This document shows, one piece after another, positions 34,160-43,698 of a stretch of 64,000 nt of DNA. The stretch is from Vibrio sp. DW001 (GTDB lineage: Bacteria; Pseudomonadota; Gammaproteobacteria; Enterobacterales; Vibrionaceae), in contig NZ_CP091975.1 of NCBI RefSeq assembly GCF_029016285.1, forward strand, positions 3,286,001-3,350,000, given 5' to 3'. The number at the start of each line of letters is the position of its first letter. Position 1 is the stretch's first letter. Both the position numbers and the translations under genes were made by a program. Under the pieces are notes generated by a model. It saw only the letters and a program-made list of their open reading frames with translations. It had not been told where the DNA came from and made no database searches.

Positions 34160-35782
34160 TTAGAATTGACTAAATACCGTTTCTACAGCAAATGCTCCTG
34201 GATCCTTAGTCCCAGATAAACTGTCACTATTTAGGTAAGAGGAACGCCCTGCTTTAGCACTAGTCATTGCAACTGTGGATTCCGCTCCCATTTTTGCCGC
34301 TTCAATTGATGCCATAAAACCATTCTCTACCCAAGCTTCTAACGCAGGATGTAACGCATCAATCATGGTGCGGTCACCGGGCTTCGCTCCACCATAAGCC
34401 ATCATCTGATCTAGACCTGCTTGCAGTGCTTTTGGAAGTGAACCATTCAGTTCAAAATCACGACCTGCTGCGGTAAACAAGATTGAAAGCAATACGCCTG
34501 AAGAACCACCCATGACGGACGTTAGGCAATCTGCAATAGTCGTTAATAGCTTTGATTTGTCTTGTAGAGGCAATGCATTCGCTTTAAGTTGGGCAAGGAC
34601 TTTACGTGCTCCAGCAGAAAAAGTAGAGCCGGTATCACCATCACCCACGATTGAATCTAGATGGTTTAACTCTGCTTCAATGTCGATGATAGATTGACAA
34701 ACTGTGTGCAGTGCTAATGCCGTTTCTTCATCATGAGAGGGCTCAAACGCCTTCTTCACAACTAGATTTTCACACTTGGTTACTGGCACTTTACGACGAG
34801 CAACGACACCCGGCCATGCACCCGTTTCAACTTCTGCAGTTAATGCTTTAGTGATCTCATCATCCAATTGAATCGTGGAAATAGAGAATCCTTTCATATC
34901 GATAGCTGTCATTAGCGAGCCGCTAACGATGAAGCTCGCTTGCTGACCAAGCTCTGACTCCATCACCTCTTTGGCCACGATGTTCATCTCGATTGGAGAT
35001 AGACCACCTAAGTTGTTTAGAAGAATTGCGTTGTCGGTTGTCGGTTTCGCTTCAATAAGCTTGCTTACCATGGTTGATACAAGATCTTTTGCTTTTGGTA
35101 AGTCGATGGTTGCAATACCCGCTTCGCCGTGAATACCCAAGCCAAGCTCAGCTTTGCCTTGTGCGATTCGATCATTGCTTTCACCAGGTAATGAACAACT
35201 TGTTAGCGCCACACCGATAGAGGCCGTTTTATTATGTGCATCAACGGCGGCTTGCTTTACTTCTTCAAGAGACCCACCATTTTCTGCAACATAGCCTGCC
35301 ACTTTCTGTACGAACAGCGTACCTGCAATACCGCGTGGTTGAGGGTTCTCTGGGATGGATATGTCATCACCAACAACAATCAGATCAACCTTACATCCCA
35401 TCTCTTTTGCTTTTTCTACTGCAAGGCCGAAGTTAAGGCGGTCACCTGTGTAGTTTTTGATGATCACGAGACAGCCAGCGTCACCCGTTACATGAAGAAT
35501 GGCACTAAGCACTGCATCCACACTTGGGGCAGCAAATAGGTCACCACATACTGCGGCAGTCAGCATACCTTTGCCTACAAAACCGACATGTGCTGGCTCG
35601 TGGCCTGAGCCCCCACCACAAATAATGGCGACTTTCTCTTTATTCCAATCATTACGAACAACGACTTTAATGTCATTATTAAAGTCTAATAACATGAGAT
35701 TTTCTTTTTGCGTTGTATATAAAGTGCCATGGATAGAATCCATAACAAACGACTCTTTTGAGTTTAAAATAAGATCTGACAT
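34160..35782 (-). CDS. ATP-dependent dihydroxyacetone kinase (fused DhaK-DhaL)
   Basis: This 540-residue protein joins a DhaK domain (about 1-330) and a DhaL domain (about 350-540), the layout of ATP-using kinases such as Citrobacter DhaK (about 552 residues). His218 in LGLGIHGEAG is the residue that binds dihydroxyacetone covalently. The SGHEPAH motif near residue 55 supplies another active-site histidine. The nucleotide domain has the magnesium-binding GDGDTGSTF motif and GGSSGVLLSILF. It converts dihydroxyacetone to the phosphate in the cytosol. It follows gldA by 34 bases, so oxidation of glycerol and phosphorylation of its product are coupled genetically. Confidence 0.93.
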   Translation of the reverse strand: MSDLILNSKESFVMDSIHGTLYTTQKENLMLLDFNNDIKVVVRNDWNKEKVAIICGGGSGHEPAHVGFVGKGMLTAAVCGDLFAAPSVDAVLSAILHVTGDAGCLVIIKNYTGDRLNFGLAVEKAKEMGCKVDLIVVGDDISIPENPQPRGIAGTLFVQKVAGYVAENGGSLEEVKQAAVDAHNKTASIGVALTSCSLPGESNDRIAQGKAELGLGIHGEAGIATIDLPKAKDLVSTMVSKLIEAKPTTDNAILLNNLGGLSPIEMNIVAKEVMESELGQQASFIVSGSLMTAIDMKGFSISTIQLDDEITKALTAEVETGAWPGVVARRKVPVTKCENLVVKKAFEPSHDEETALALHTVCQSIIDIEAELNHLDSIVGDGDTGSTFSAGARKVLAQLKANALPLQDKSKLLTTIADCLTSVMGGSSGVLLSILFTAAGRDFELNGSLPKALQAGLDQMMAYGGAKPGDRTMIDALHPALEAWVENGFMASIEAAKMGAESTVAMTSAKAGRSSYLNSDSLSGTKDPGAFAVETVFSQF

Positions 35783-35816
35783 GTCTTTTCCTTAATCCAA
35801 TATTTTAAATATTCTG

Positions 35817-36899
35817 TTATTTACCAAGTTGATGTGCCGTTAGAATCGCTGAGTAAACCGCGTCTGCTGTTACAGGGAATGGCATATTGTGTATGGTTTC
35901 ACCTTCAGCGGTTGCCCCTTCAGCTACTTCGCGTAATTTGTCTTGGTTTAGCTCCTTCACGCCCATTTCAAATAGGTTTGTTGGCAAGCCAACAGAGCGG
36001 CAGAAATTAAGGACGGTATTGATCTCTTCTAATGGTGCGTTCTCTAGTACTAACTGAACGAGTGTACCGAATGCTACTTTTTCACCGTGGTATAGGTGGT
36101 GACACTCCTCTAGCTTCGTTAAGCCATTATGAATGGCGTGGGCAGCGGCTAGACCACTACTTTCAAAGCCAATGCCGCTTAAATACGTGTTTGCTTCAAT
36201 AATGTTTTCTACCGCTTTAGTGCTCACACCATTCTCTGCCGCGACTTTTGCTTTTAGACCATCTTCAAGCAGCGTTTCATAACATAGTTTTGCTAGAGCT
36301 TGAGCAGAGCGAGTTGGGGCACCGCCTGCCATTGTTGGCTTACCAGAAGTCATGTTTGCGCGAGCTTCGAAGTACGTAGAGAGTGCGTCACCCATACCAG
36401 AAACAAGTAAGCGAACCGGTGCTTTTGCGATAACGGCTGTATCCATCACTACCATATTTGGGTTTTGTGGGAAGAGTAGGTACTCACTAAATTCACCTTC
36501 AGGCGTATAGATAACCGCGAGTGCACTGGTTGGGGCGTCAGTAGAGGCGATAGTCGGCACCACGACTACTGGTACTTTCGCGTAGTATGCCACTGCCTTA
36601 GCGGTGTCTAATGTTTTGCCACCACCGATACCAACGATTACGTCGTTCTTCTGAGTTGAAGCGATATTGATAATACGGTCGATTTCTTGACGTGAACACT
36701 CGCCATTAAACACATCCATAGCAAGTAGCATTTCTTCTTTCTGGAAGCTCGTTTTTACCGTGTGGCCAACGAGACCTGTAACAAATTCGTCAGCGATCGC
36801 CAATGGGTTTTCACCTAAGGCTTTCACGTAGCCAGCGATTGAGCTTAGTACGTTCTCACCTTGTACGTATTTGCTTGGGCTAATAATTATCTTATCCAT
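35817..36899 (-). CDS. gldA: Glycerol dehydrogenase
   Basis: This 360-residue iron-type/group III dehydrogenase oxidises glycerol to dihydroxyacetone with NAD. The NAD-binding GIGGGKTLDTAKAVA motif lies near residue 95. Zinc ligands are expected in the STDAPTSALAVIY region and in AAAHAIHNGLTKLEECHHLYHGEKVAFG, as in GldA proteins (367 residues in E. coli). An AAGGTCC ribosome site precedes the ATG. It is the first gene of the leftward operon and diverges from dhaR across a 679-base region holding two matching palindromes. Confidence 0.93.
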   Translation of the reverse strand: MDKIIISPSKYVQGENVLSSIAGYVKALGENPLAIADEFVTGLVGHTVKTSFQKEEMLLAMDVFNGECSRQEIDRIINIASTQKNDVIVGIGGGKTLDTAKAVAYYAKVPVVVVPTIASTDAPTSALAVIYTPEGEFSEYLLFPQNPNMVVMDTAVIAKAPVRLLVSGMGDALSTYFEARANMTSGKPTMAGGAPTRSAQALAKLCYETLLEDGLKAKVAAENGVSTKAVENIIEANTYLSGIGFESSGLAAAHAIHNGLTKLEECHHLYHGEKVAFGTLVQLVLENAPLEEINTVLNFCRSVGLPTNLFEMGVKELNQDKLREVAEGATAEGETIHNMPFPVTADAVYSAILTAHQLGK

Positions 36900-37578
36900 G
36901 GACCTTAAACCTTCTGTTTTTCAAAGTTAGGCTCATCCTATTATTGAGCGCTAAATTTCAGAAGAAATTAACGAGTATTAAAAGTCTAATTTTGACGTTC
37001 ACATCAATTAAAGCGATATACGTCTGTCATGACGAATAAAAACAACAACTGGATCACATTTACAAATCAATAGCTTCAAAAGCGTTTCATAATGCAACAC
37101 TCTACCACCCTTATGCGTTTCATAATGTAACGCTTAATTTTTATTATTTATAATAAAAATCAATAATTTAAAATTTATATCCCTAGATATAAAAACATCA
37201 ACCTTATATCTAGAAAAAAGCAATCAATTGGAGGCGCTACACTTGTATCTTCCAACGAATCAAGCAAGTCGACGTGTCTTTAAGAAGAAAAAAGCGCAGT
37301 ACAGGACCTAGCCATTGATGCTATTAGACTTAAACCTTTTGAGAAAATGAATCGATGGTCAAAATTAGGGCACATAATGATCAACGTAGACATGCGGAAG
37401 AATCACTGAGATATCAGGAGATAGCGCTTACAGCACAAAGGAGATGGCTTTCACCAAAGTGTATATGCAACAATATTATATTTACATAAACATTTATAAA
37501 TGTGATTAGCTCACACTATAATTACGGTTTGTACGGTTACAATAACTCTTTTATCCCTCTTTTATGGCCTTAACTTGA
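36900..37578. other. Long divergent region between gldA and dhaR
   Basis: This 679-base AT-rich stretch holds no open frame I would call a gene. It contains the paired palindromes at 37082-37133, a TGTGA-N5-TCACA element at 37501-37515 and a TATAAT box at 37517-37522 upstream of dhaR. I see no sigma-54 (TGGCAC-N5-TTGC) promoter facing gldA. The piece from about 37200 to 37480 shows no recognisable feature. Confidence 0.6.
37082..37133. promoter_or_regulatory. Two copies of a 19-bp palindrome, candidate DhaR sites
   Basis: GCGTTTCATAATGCAACAC (37082-37100) and GCGTTTCATAATGTAACGC (37115-37133) agree at 17 of 19 positions. The second has perfect arms GCGTT-CAT / ATG-AACGC. Their centres are 33 bases apart, three helical turns, about 180-235 bases before gldA. 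The arrangement fits binding sites of the enhancer-type regulator encoded at 37579. Confidence 0.65.
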
Positions 37579-39516
37579 ATGCTTTCTATCGAAGATAGTA
37601 AAACTCGCTGGGAATTTTTCCAAAAGCATCAGTGGGTATCACTTGAGTTCTCACATTCCCCTATATTTCAATCTTGGCAACGCTGTGTAAAACAGATCAG
37701 TCCATATGATTGGTCAAGACCGCATATTGCCTCTGGCTACACGCTAGCTTCATTGATCCGACGTACTGAACGAATCATCAACTGTGCTACCACACTCACT
37801 GAAGACACTTACGACTTACTGCGTGATGAGAAGCTACTGTTGATTATGACGGATGACAATGGTTGCGTGATGTTCATTATCGGTCACCATGAATTGGAAT
37901 CTGAGATGGAGGCGTTAGGTATCAAAACAGGCTGTTTTATGAGTGAGGATAAAATTGGTACCAACGCGGTCAGTCTTTCTATTGACACCAATATGCCCAG
38001 CGAGGTGTTTGCTGCCGAACATTTTAAACGTGACCTTCATAATTTCTCCACCGCCGCCGCCCCGATTATTGATACCTATGGCAAGTTACGTGGCACTATC
38101 TTGCTCGTTAAGAAAGTCGAGGACTACCATAGATATGATCTTGTTATCGCTTCCTCGTGTGCCAAAGAGATCAGCCTTCAACTTCATATTCAAAGTGAAC
38201 AGGAGAACATGAATCGCCTCCAGTCAGCTTATATTGCCACTTTGGAATACATGGATGATGGCATCATCTCATGGGATGGAGATAACCAACTATCCCTTAT
38301 AAGCCATCAAGCGGAAAAGCTGTTAAAGGTAAATAGTAACGACCGGCTAGACAGCAACATATTCAACACTATCCGTTTTGCTCCTAATGTTGAAAACAGC
38401 ATTAAACAAGGCAAGATGGTTCACCGTAAACAAACTACTTTCGAGGTCGATGGTGAGTTTATAGAAGCTGTCATTACCTACAGCTACTTAGCTGACGGTA
38501 CTAACCTACTCTTTATTCATCCAATCGATACGATCCGCGAACAACCTCAACAACCGATCACTGATAGTGCTAAGTACAACTTCGATAGCTTGCCGTTTAT
38601 CTCACGTGAGATGAAGCATGTGGTGACAGTTGGCCGCCGCGCAATTGAATCTCAAGCTCCTATCTTGATCACTGGCGAAAAAGGGGTTGGTAAAACCAAG
38701 TTAGCAATGGCAATTCACAATGAGAGTGAGTATCGAGATGGACCTTTTATTACTCTCAACTGTCACTCAACCGACCCTAAGCAGTTACTTCGTGAGGTCC
38801 TTGGTTGTGATGGGAGACAAGGAGAACAGGGAGAACTGTCCAAGTTCGAACTGGCACATAATGGCACCCTCTACTTGGAGAATATCGAATATCTTGTTAC
38901 CGACCTGCAAACAACAATCCTTAATCTACTGAAAGCCGGTAGTATCAGTCGTAGTGATAGTCAGCGCCTAATCCCAGTAAGTTTTCAACTCATAACCAGC
39001 ACCACAGTAAACATTAGTGAGTATGTCTCTCAAGGTTCTTTTGGCCGTCAACTTTATTATGAAATATCTACAAACGAATTACATATTCCGCCCATAAGAA
39101 AACGCAAAGAAGACATAGAACATATGATCTTTAAAATAGTTAATAGTTATGAGAAGCGCAATAATGTAACTATTACACTAAAAAAAGCGGTTATAGATAT
39201 GCTGCTCAACTTCCATTGGGTGGGAAATAACTCTCAACTAAAAAACGTCATCGGACGTATGTTATTAAACCGCAGCTCAAACTTGGTTAAACTTGAGGAT
39301 GTTCCAGACGAAATTAGGCGTCACTTTAAGCGAAAATTAAACGCAGGATCGGGCGTAATGCCCCTAGAAGAGTTAGAAAAACAGGCGATCATCCAATCAT
39401 GGAAATTACTTAACGGTCACACGCAAGATATGGCTAAAGCACTCAATATTAGTCGTACGACGCTATGGCGAAAAATTAAAAAGTATGAGTTAACCGATAT
39501 GATGGATTCATCTTGA
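37579..39516 (+). CDS. dhaR: DhaR-type enhancer-binding transcriptional regulator
   Basis: This 645-residue protein aligns along its length with E. coli DhaR, the activator of the dha operon that senses kinase subunits DhaK and DhaL. An N-terminal GAF-like domain (about 50-200) and PAS-like domain (about 205-310) precede an AAA+ domain with Walker A GEKGVGKT (about 370). A Fis-type helix-turn-helix ends the protein (HTQDMAKALNISRTTLWRKIKKY). The sigma-54 contact loop GAFTGA is absent; the segment reads REVLGCDGRQGEQGELSKFELAHNGT, as degenerate as in E. coli DhaR, which acts at a sigma-70 promoter. The ATG has only a weak ribosome site. It diverges from gldA and converges on dhaL. Confidence 0.92.
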   Translation: MLSIEDSKTRWEFFQKHQWVSLEFSHSPIFQSWQRCVKQISPYDWSRPHIASGYTLASLIRRTERIINCATTLTEDTYDLLRDEKLLLIMTDDNGCVMFIIGHHELESEMEALGIKTGCFMSEDKIGTNAVSLSIDTNMPSEVFAAEHFKRDLHNFSTAAAPIIDTYGKLRGTILLVKKVEDYHRYDLVIASSCAKEISLQLHIQSEQENMNRLQSAYIATLEYMDDGIISWDGDNQLSLISHQAEKLLKVNSNDRLDSNIFNTIRFAPNVENSIKQGKMVHRKQTTFEVDGEFIEAVITYSYLADGTNLLFIHPIDTIREQPQQPITDSAKYNFDSLPFISREMKHVVTVGRRAIESQAPILITGEKGVGKTKLAMAIHNESEYRDGPFITLNCHSTDPKQLLREVLGCDGRQGEQGELSKFELAHNGTLYLENIEYLVTDLQTTILNLLKAGSISRSDSQRLIPVSFQLITSTTVNISEYVSQGSFGRQLYYEISTNELHIPPIRKRKEDIEHMIFKIVNSYEKRNNVTITLKKAVIDMLLNFHWVGNNSQLKNVIGRMLLNRSSNLVKLEDVPDEIRRHFKRKLNAGSGVMPLEELEKQAIIQSWKLLNGHTQDMAKALNISRTTLWRKIKKYELTDMMDSS

Positions 39517-39708
39517 ATGCTGTTTTTTTTGAATGCTTCAGTGGCGGTTTGTCAGTTGAGTAATTCTTCAGCATTCAAACACTTTACTGAAAAATTGAAA
39601 GCTGACATTGCCCTTGAAGCGGCAATTCAAACTCAATGAATGTTGATTCGCCACCCACCTTCTTCTGCTCGGTTTTTCTGTGAGAGACAGCAACAAGACC
39701 TATCTAGA

Positions 39709-40344
39709 TTAACTGCCCCTCACCGCTTGGCGTAGTGCCTTAATTAAAATGAGAGACGACGTTGCTCCGGGATCTTGGAAACCGATGCTGCGTTCACCTA
39801 AGTAACTTGCACGGCCTTTCTTAGCTTGCATTTCAATTGTTGCAACCACACTTTTTTCTGCTATTTCAACCATCTCATCGAATAAACGTTCGACCGAAAC
39901 ACCGCTATCTAATTGTGGCATAATCGAATTAAGAACCGGTAACCAGACATCACACATAGTCTTGTCCCCCTGCTCCGCTTTACCACGAGAGATAACACCG
40001 TCAACACCACACCTCAGTGAGCGAATAAGCTCTTCAAACGAAAGTTGTTCACGGTTACCGATCGCCGTTGATGTGAGAATAAATAAAGTACCGTAAAGAG
40101 GTCCACTTGCGCCGCCAACACTTGAAAGAAGAGTCATACCTGTGTTCTTCAAAATAGTTGAGATATTTTGCTTCTCAACGGTTGGTAATTTTTCAATCAC
40201 TTTTTTGAAACCACGGTTCATATTCCAACCGTGGTCAGCGTCACCGATGTCTCGGTCAAGGTCAGTTAGAAAGTCTTGGTTTTCATCGAATGCCGTTGCG
40301 CATAGTTCAAGCCAATGAATGATATGTTGTTTTTCAATTTGCAT
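39709..40344 (-). CDS. dhaL: PTS-dependent dihydroxyacetone kinase, ADP-binding subunit DhaL
   Basis: This 211-residue protein closely matches E. coli DhaL (210 residues). The magnesium/ADP motif is DIGDADHGWNMNRGF, followed by MTLLSSVGGASGPLYGT, SRGKAEQGDKTMCDVW and GRASYLGERSIGFQDPGA. In PTS-type kinases it keeps a bound ADP that is re-phosphorylated by DhaM. It lies 30 bases after dhaK with a good AAGGAAG ribosome site. No DhaM gene follows; the next 190 bases towards dhaR hold no gene. It can also act as co-activator of DhaR in E. coli. Confidence 0.94.
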   Translation of the reverse strand: MQIEKQHIIHWLELCATAFDENQDFLTDLDRDIGDADHGWNMNRGFKKVIEKLPTVEKQNISTILKNTGMTLLSSVGGASGPLYGTLFILTSTAIGNREQLSFEELIRSLRCGVDGVISRGKAEQGDKTMCDVWLPVLNSIMPQLDSGVSVERLFDEMVEIAEKSVVATIEMQAKKGRASYLGERSIGFQDPGATSSLILIKALRQAVRGS

Positions 40345-40374
40345 TGTTCTCTACTTCCTTGTTCGGAACCTTGG

Positions 40375-41433
40375 TTACCATTTTATAGCCGCTGTATCGA
40401 CTGGGGCATCAAATAGCTCTACCATCTCTTTATCTACTTTTAGAAGCGTGATAGATACCCCTTCCATGTTTAGAGAAGTACAGTAGTTACCAACCATGTT
40501 ACGCACAATACGGAAACGCTCTTTCTCACAAATCTCCGCGAGACGGCGGTATACACTGTATAACTCAGAAATGGGTGTACCACCAAGACCGTTTATAATT
40601 GCGATATAGTCTTGGTTTTTTTCAAACTTTTCGATGGAAGATTCAACCTCATCCCATTCACCTTCTTTACGATTCCAGATGCGCAGAGTACGGCTGTATT
40701 CCTCGTTCTCCTTAAGCTCGACGAACATCTTGTCTACCAATTCATCAGCGTTTGTGTATGTGATACGCTCAATACCTGGTTCACCATGGATACCGATACC
40801 GAACTCAACTTCGTTTTCGGCAAGTTCAAATGATGGTTTACTCGCGGCCGGTACCACACACGCGTTGAGTGCGACAGCAAGAGAGCGGCAGTTGTTGTTG
40901 ACCCGACGACCTAACTCTTCACATTGCTCTAGTGAGTAACCTTTATCTGCTGCTGCACCAACAATTTTTTCGACCAGCACTGTGCCTGCAACACCGCGGC
41001 GACCTGAAGTATATAAACTACCTTTAACGGCGACATCATCATCAATAAGCACTGAGCCTACTTTTATGCCATCTGCATGAAGTAGCTCAACGGCAATTCC
41101 GAAGTTTAGTACGTCACCTGTGTAGTTTTTAATTAAAAATAATACGCCTTCGCCTGTATTTACTTGATTAGCGCACTCATACATTTGGTCAATAGTTGGA
41201 CGGATAAAAATTTCACCAGGACAAGCCCCCGTCAACATACCTTTGCCTACAAAACCCACGTGTAGAGGCTCGTGGCCACTTGCACCGCCAGATACTAAGG
41301 CGACTTGACCAAGCGATTGCTCATGCCATACATAGCGAGGCTCGTAATTCACTTTAAGCTCTGGGCGAGATGCTACAAGGCCACTCAGCTGATCTTGTAC
41401 GACATCTTCAACGTTATTTATTAGTTTTTTCAT
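40375..41433 (-). CDS. dhaK: PTS-dependent dihydroxyacetone kinase, substrate subunit DhaK
   Basis: This 352-residue protein matches E. coli DhaK (356) along its length. His216 in FGIGIHGEPG is the covalent dihydroxyacetone ligand (His218 in E. coli). SGGASGHEPLHVGFVGKGMLTGACPG, with one Gly-to-Ala change in the first glycine run, and IKNYTGDVLNFGIAVE are characteristic. It transfers phosphate from DhaL-bound ATP to dihydroxyacetone and, in E. coli, holds DhaR inactive. It begins 370 bases from the glmS end; an ACAGGACA ribosome region precedes the ATG. Confidence 0.94.
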   Translation of the reverse strand: MKKLINNVEDVVQDQLSGLVASRPELKVNYEPRYVWHEQSLGQVALVSGGASGHEPLHVGFVGKGMLTGACPGEIFIRPTIDQMYECANQVNTGEGVLFLIKNYTGDVLNFGIAVELLHADGIKVGSVLIDDDVAVKGSLYTSGRRGVAGTVLVEKIVGAAADKGYSLEQCEELGRRVNNNCRSLAVALNACVVPAASKPSFELAENEVEFGIGIHGEPGIERITYTNADELVDKMFVELKENEEYSRTLRIWNRKEGEWDEVESSIEKFEKNQDYIAIINGLGGTPISELYSVYRRLAEICEKERFRIVRNMVGNYCTSLNMEGVSITLLKVDKEMVELFDAPVDTAAIKW

Positions 41434-41716
41434 TGTCCTGTCCCGCTAATTTTTTGGATTCCAAAGCATGCTCCAAATTTGGTTGATCTGGATACGAATC
41501 TTGCCTATTAGCATGGTAGTTCTCTTTTAGTAAAACAACAGCCAAAGACTTTAGCCTATATTGAATATATTTTACTGTATCACTGATTCTTAAACACTTA
41601 GTTTTCTTGGTTATTGTGTTAATGCTCTCTTAACTGCTTTATCAAGAGTTCCAATCACGCCATTCCATATTCACTTACTGTTCTAACTGCGTTCCTACAC
41701 TGCATCAAATATAAAA

Positions 41717-41747
41717 AACCTCCATTAAGTCAAACTTAATGGAGGTT
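41717..41747 (-). terminator. glmS terminator
   Basis: AACCTCCATTAAGT and ACTTAATGGAGGTT pair perfectly (14 bp) around CAA. On the minus strand the stem is followed by TTTTTTATATTT, so it should end glmS transcription. The rest of the 370-base gap 41434-41803 holds the dhaK promoter area, with no palindrome matching the gldA-side sites. Confidence 0.9.
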
Positions 41748-41803
41748 AAAAAACAATCAATTTGTATTATCAACTAACAACTGCTGTCTAGCTTGCTACT
41801 TCA

Positions 41804-43636
41804 TTATTCAACTGTGACTGCTTTCGCTAGGTTACGAGGTTGGTCAACATCGGTACCTTTAATTAGCGCTATATGATAAGAGAGTAACTGCATAGGTACC
41901 GTATAAAAAATCGGGGCAACAATTTCATTTACGTGTGGCAGAGTCACGATCTTCATCCCTTCAACAGCTTCAAAACCTGCTTTCTCGTCAGCAAACACAT
42001 ACAACAAACCACCACGAGCACGTACTTCTTCAACGTTCGACTTAAGCTTTTCAAGAAGATCATTATTAGGTGCGACGACAACGACAGGCATATCTGCGTC
42101 AATAAGTGCTAACGGTCCATGTTTAAGTTCACCCGCGGCATACGCTTCTGCATGAATGTAAGAGATCTCTTTTAGTTTAAGCGCCGCTTCCATCGCGATT
42201 GGGTAGAACTCACCACGCCCTAAGAATAGGGTATGTTGCTTGTCTGCAAAATCGACGGCTAATGCTTCGATTTCTTTGTCGTACGCAAGCGCTGCTTCGA
42301 TCTGAACAGGTAATGCATGGATAGCTTGAACGATCTCTTTCTCTTTCTCTGCATCAATTTGCTTATTCTGCTTACCAATCGCGGTAACGAGCATGAGCAT
42401 AGCGGCAAGCTGAGTCGTAAATGCCTTCGTCGATGCAACGCCGATTTCTGTACCCGCACGAGTCATAAACGCAAAGTCAGATTCGCGAACCAAAGAAGAA
42501 CCCGATACGTTACAGATAGTCATTGCCGCCATGTAACCCTTCTCTTTAGCAAGGCGGAGTGCCGCCAAGGTATCGGCTGTTTCACCTGATTGAGAAAGCG
42601 TAATCAACAAACTGTTAGGACGAACGACAAATTTACGGTAACGGAACTCAGAGGCAATCTCAACGTCACAACTGACACCCGCTAGACCTTCAAACCAATA
42701 TCTTGCAGCCATACCAGAGTTGTATGATGTTCCACATGCAATAACCTGAACATGCTCAACTTTAGACAGAATCTCTAACGCATTGACACCGATACTTTCA
42801 ATAATGACCGAATCTTGCGTAATGCGCCCTTCCATCGTGCTTTTTAATGCGGTTGGCTGTTCAAAGATCTCTTTTTGCATAAAGTGACGGTATTGACCTT
42901 TGTCACCAGCATCATGCTCAGCATTCGATTCTATAACTTCACGTTCGACCGCTTCACCATTTGCATCGATAACACGCACATCGCGGCGGGTAATCTCGGC
43001 CACGTCTCCTTCTTCAAGGTACATGAATCGGCGAGTAACACTTAAAAGAGCCAATTGATCAGAGGCAAGGAAGTTTTCGCCAATACCTAAACCAATAACA
43101 ATTGGGCTACCTGAACGAGCAACAACCAGACGTTCTGGATCGTTACGATCAACGATGACTGTACCGTATGCGCCGTCTAGCTGAGCCGCCGTTTTATGTA
43201 GAGCCTCAACTAAAGTGTCAGAGCTACGACGCTCCCATTCAACAAGATGAGCGATGACTTCTGTATCTGTTTGAGATTCGAAAATGTATCCACGTTGTTT
43301 CAGCATTTGACGCAATGGTTCGTGGTTTTCGATAATACCGTTGTGAACAACAGTGATATCGCCGGAGATATGAGGGTGAGCATTGATTTCAGAAGGTTCA
43401 CCGTGAGTTGCCCATCTTGTATGCGCAATTCCGGTGCCACCTAATACATCTTGTTGCGCCACTGCGTCAGCAAGCTCTTGCACTTTACCTAAACGACGAA
43501 CACGTGTGAGTTTCTGGTCTGCATCAACCACAGCAACACCCGCGGAATCGTAGCCTCTATATTCTAATCGGCGTAAGCCCTCTACCAAAATTTCAACAAC
43601 ATCGCGTTGTGCTACTGCACCAACTATTCCACACAT
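41804..43636 (-). CDS. glmS: Glutamine--fructose-6-phosphate aminotransferase
   Basis: This 610-residue enzyme makes glucosamine 6-phosphate from fructose 6-phosphate and glutamine, the first step to UDP-GlcNAc. Cys2 after the initiator (MCGIVGA) is the glutaminase nucleophile, and the N-terminal Ntn domain includes HTRWATHG. Two SIS sugar-isomerase domains follow, with ACGTSYNSG and [37 protein letters not shown]. The C-terminus AKAVTVE is conserved. It lies 62 bases after the DeoR-type gene and is probably in the same operon. Length equals E. coli GlmS (609). Confidence 0.98.
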   Translation of the reverse strand: MCGIVGAVAQRDVVEILVEGLRRLEYRGYDSAGVAVVDADQKLTRVRRLGKVQELADAVAQQDVLGGTGIAHTRWATHGEPSEINAHPHISGDITVVHNGIIENHEPLRQMLKQRGYIFESQTDTEVIAHLVEWERRSSDTLVEALHKTAAQLDGAYGTVIVDRNDPERLVVARSGSPIVIGLGIGENFLASDQLALLSVTRRFMYLEEGDVAEITRRDVRVIDANGEAVEREVIESNAEHDAGDKGQYRHFMQKEIFEQPTALKSTMEGRITQDSVIIESIGVNALEILSKVEHVQVIACGTSYNSGMAARYWFEGLAGVSCDVEIASEFRYRKFVVRPNSLLITLSQSGETADTLAALRLAKEKGYMAAMTICNVSGSSLVRESDFAFMTRAGTEIGVASTKAFTTQLAAMLMLVTAIGKQNKQIDAEKEKEIVQAIHALPVQIEAALAYDKEIEALAVDFADKQHTLFLGRGEFYPIAMEAALKLKEISYIHAEAYAAGELKHGPLALIDADMPVVVVAPNNDLLEKLKSNVEEVRARGGLLYVFADEKAGFEAVEGMKIVTLPHVNEIVAPIFYTVPMQLLSYHIALIKGTDVDQPRNLAKAVTVE

Positions 43637-43698
43637 GTAATTTCTCCAAATTTCAAATAATTTGTACTTTGCGAACCTGTCATTCGTTCACAATAATA

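Noticed and set aside
36900..37081. Possible sigma-54 promoter for gldA
   Set aside because: I looked for TGGCAC-N5-TTGC on the minus strand and found nothing close; DhaR also lacks the sigma-54 contact loop.
37200..37480. Possible gene remnant between gldA and dhaR
   Set aside because: No translated frame in this AT-rich stretch resembles a protein I know, and no repeat boundaries are visible.
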